Source: Sedimenticola sp. (lineage in GTDB: Bacteria > Pseudomonadota > Gammaproteobacteria > Chromatiales > Chromatiaceae). Taken from it: a stretch of 59,423 nt of DNA. Below are positions 57,488 through 59,423 of this stretch, piece by piece. The notes under the pieces are model-generated. The model ran no database searches, was not told where the DNA came from, and saw only the letters and a list, made by a program, of their open reading frames with translations. Positions within the stretch are counted from its first letter, which is position 1. Every line of letters starts with the position of its first letter. The stretch spans positions 1 through 59,423 of the forward strand of contig JALSTP010000096.1 of NCBI GenBank assembly GCA_026983675.1, written 5' to 3'. A program made the translations under genes and the position numbers.

Positions 57488-59423
57488 ATGGCACACGTAG
57501 CGAAACTGGCGACACCCTGGCAGGGCAAGGACCCCGTATGTGGCATGGATGTCACGGACGGGAGCGCCCATCATCTCCAATATGAGGGGATGGACTATTA
57601 CTTCTGCAGTGAACACTGCGAGAAGAGATTCAGCGAAAATCCCGCCCGCTATCTGCACAAAGATGAAGAGACGGAGAGACCGGCGGGAAAAACAGTCTCG
57701 CAGCAGATATCGGGTGACGCCTGCTGCCACCACGAGAATGTACACGCTGGGCCCGGGCCGGAGACGGGAGTGCTCTACACCTGCCCGATGCACCCCGAGA
57801 TCGAGCAGGACCATCCTGGCGCCTGTCCCAAGTGCGGCATGGCACTGGAGCCCAAGAGCGAGCCAGCCACCGCCACACGCACCGAATACACCTGCCCGAT
57901 GCACCCGGAGATCGTTCAGGACCACCCGGGGAGCTGCCCGAAGTGCGGCATGGCGCTGGAACCACGTACCGTCGAGCTGGAGGCGAAAAACGAAGAGTTG
58001 ATCGACATGACCCGCCGTTTTCGGGTGAGCGCGATCCTTTCCGTGCCCGTATTCGGGCTTGCCATGGTGGCGGATCTGGCGCCGCAGTGGCTACCAGACG
58101 CCATCTCCATGAAGGCAGTCCAATGGATCGAATTCCTGCTTGCCACACCCGTCGTGCTGTGGGGTGGCTGGCCCTTTTTCAAGCGCGGATGGCAATCCGT
58201 GGTGAGTAGGAACCTCAATATGTTCACCCTCATCGGACTGGGTGTGGCGGTGGCGTGGGGGTACAGTGTAGTGGCACTGTTGTTTCCGGGCATCTTTCCA
58301 CCTTCGATGGTCAGCGGGGAGGGGACGGTAGCCGTCTACTTCGAAGCGGCAGCGGTGATCACCGCGCTGGTGCTGCTGGGCCAGGTGCTGGAGCTGCGCG
58401 CGCGTTCCCGCACCAATGCCGCCATCAAGATGCTCCTGGGGCTTGCGCCCAATACCGCGCGCATCGTACTGCCAGACGGCGCGGAGAGGGACATCCCGCT
58501 GGAAGAGGTGAAGCCGGGCGATATCCTGCGTATACGTCCTGGAGAGAAGGTGCCAGTGGATGGCACGGTGACAGAGGGGGCCAGTTCCGTGGACGAGTCC
58601 ATGGTTACGGGAGAACCGATCCCGGTCACGAAATCGGTGGGGGATCGCCTGATCGGCGCCACCGTCAACGGCACCGGAAGCCTGCTGATGCGGGCAGAGA
58701 AGGTGGGCAGCGATACCCTGCTGGCGCAGATCGTGCGCATGGTCAGTGAGGCGCAACGCTCGCGCGCCCCGATCCAGAAGCTGGCCGACATGGTGGCCGG
58801 CTATTTCGTCCCGGCGGTGGTGCTGGTCGCGGTGATCGCGCTCATCGTGTGGGGATTCTTCGGTCCCGAGCCCAGATTGGCCCACGCGGTGGTCAATGCG
58901 GTAGCGGTGCTCATCATCGCCTGCCCCTGTGCGTTGGGCTTGGCAACCCCGATGTCCATCATGGTGGGCACGGGCAAAGGCGCGACCCTGGGCGTCCTGA
59001 TAAAGAACGCCGAAGCGCTGGAGATCATGGAGAAAGTGGACACCCTCGTGGTGGACAAGACTGGTACCCTTACTGAAGGGCGCCCCCGTCTCGTGGCCGT
59101 GGAACCGGCGGAAGGTTTCGACCGGAACGAGGTGCTGCACCTGGCCGCCAGTCTGGAGCGGGCCAGCGAGCATCCGCTGGCCGAGGCCATCGTGCGTGGA
59201 GCGGAGGAGCAGGGCGTGCCGCTGGCATCGGTCGATGATTTCGACTCAGTCACCGGCGAAGGGGTCACCGGCAAGGTCGAGGGGCACACAGTGGCACTCG
59301 GTAACGACCGCTTGATGGAGCGGCTCGCCGTCGATATGTCCACGCTGGCGGACCGCGCGGGGCAGGGGCGCACAGAGGGACAGACCGTAATGTACGTCGC
59401 CGTCGATGGCAGACCGGCGGGCC
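57488..59423 (+). CDS. Heavy-metal P1B-type ATPase, probably copper exporting, 3' truncated by window
   Basis: 645 codons are present and the gene runs off the right edge. The N-terminus carries a YHS domain (DPVCGMDV, about residues 12-60) and two tandem metal-binding modules of the CPMHPE..CPKCGM type (about 97-128 and 137-167), in place of the usual CXXC ferredoxin-fold domains. Then come membrane segments, the actuator motif TGEP, the transmembrane C479-P-C481 motif, D523-KTGT (phosphorylated Asp) and SEHPLAEAI. The CPC motif indicates Cu(I)/Ag(I) transport. It is co-transcribed with merR. Confidence 0.93.
   Translation, partial: MAHVAKLATPWQGKDPVCGMDVTDGSAHHLQYEGMDYYFCSEHCEKRFSENPARYLHKDEETERPAGKTVSQQISGDACCHHENVHAGPGPETGVLYTCPMHPEIEQDHPGACPKCGMALEPKSEPATATRTEYTCPMHPEIVQDHPGSCPKCGMALEPRTVELEAKNEELIDMTRRFRVSAILSVPVFGLAMVADLAPQWLPDAISMKAVQWIEFLLATPVVLWGGWPFFKRGWQSVVSRNLNMFTLIGLGVAVAWGYSVVALLFPGIFPPSMVSGEGTVAVYFEAAAVITALVLLGQVLELRARSRTNAAIKMLLGLAPNTARIVLPDGAERDIPLEEVKPGDILRIRPGEKVPVDGTVTEGASSVDESMVTGEPIPVTKSVGDRLIGATVNGTGSLLMRAEKVGSDTLLAQIVRMVSEAQRSRAPIQKLADMVAGYFVPAVVLVAVIALIVWGFFGPEPRLAHAVVNAVAVLIIACPCALGLATPMSIMVGTGKGATLGVLIKNAEALEIMEKVDTLVVDKTGTLTEGRPRLVAVEPAEGFDRNEVLHLAASLERASEHPLAEAIVRGAEEQGVPLASVDDFDSVTGEGVTGKVEGHTVALGNDRLMERLAVDMSTLADRAGQGRTEGQTVMYVAVDGRPAG

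Overview
The window is a G+C-rich stretch of a gammaproteobacterial chromosome. The evidence is the rse/mucD block, the lepA-lepB-rnc-era-recO-pdxJ block, the ubiG-phosphatase-SDR block, the serC-serA-pheA-hisC-tyrA-aroA-cmk-rpsA-ihfB supra-operon, the pst-phoU/phoBR locus and the thrS-infC-rpmI-rplT-pheST-ihfA block, all in orders familiar from this class. A free-living, environmental, possibly sulfur-oxidising Chromatiales-like bacterium would fit, but no gene here proves that. I see no rRNA, prophage, CRISPR array or complete insertion sequence.

Layout. 1-2720: the 3' end of rseB, then rseC, mucD and a glutaredoxin-like gene (envelope stress). 2839-8988: lepA, lepB, a DUF4845 gene, rnc, era, recO and pdxJ, tightly packed. 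9012-12847 (minus): a large repeat-rich exported protein translationally coupled to an OmpA-family outer-membrane protein. 13574-18433 (minus): ubiG, a MupP/Gph-like phosphatase, a degenerate squalene/phytoene-synthase relative, a second HtrA protease and a YciK-like SDR. 18739-21489: a small Cys-rich orphan and divergent methylthioadenosine salvage genes mtaD and mtnA. 22188-34466: gyrA and the serine/aromatic supra-operon through rpsA and ihfB. 34782-41922: pstSCAB-phoU, a PilZ gene and convergent phoBR. 42303-50738 and on: a glycosyltransferase, then thrS through ihfA, a MerR-type gene and tRNA-Pro(GGG). 51468-59423: a copper-resistance island of ten genes ending in a P-type ATPase cut by the window edge.

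The non-coding sequence carries several strong signals. (i) Three copies of a 241-336 bp MITE-like element with about 25-bp terminal inverted repeats; one copy lacks an internal palindromic module. (ii) A second, unrelated 167-bp MITE whose end supplies the stop codon of a glycosyltransferase gene. (iii) Three PhoB-type promoters (pstS, the PilZ gene, phoB) built from 11-bp-phased repeats with exactly 10 bp to the -10 hexamer. (iv) A hairpin before thrS whose 7-nt loop looks like a tRNA-Thr(CGU) anticodon loop. (v) A multi-branched structured element just upstream of the gyrA promoter. (vi) A 21-bp dyad under an elongated promoter controlling the Met-rich gene, merR and the P-type ATPase. (vii) Near-identical 282-bp coding repeats in the adhesin-like gene.

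The best candidates for under-described biology are the copper island, where two c-type cytochromes and a DUF4399 protein sit among CopA/CopB/DUF411 components, the Pho-controlled PilZ protein, the Cys-rich 80-residue orphan, and the gyrA-upstream structured element.
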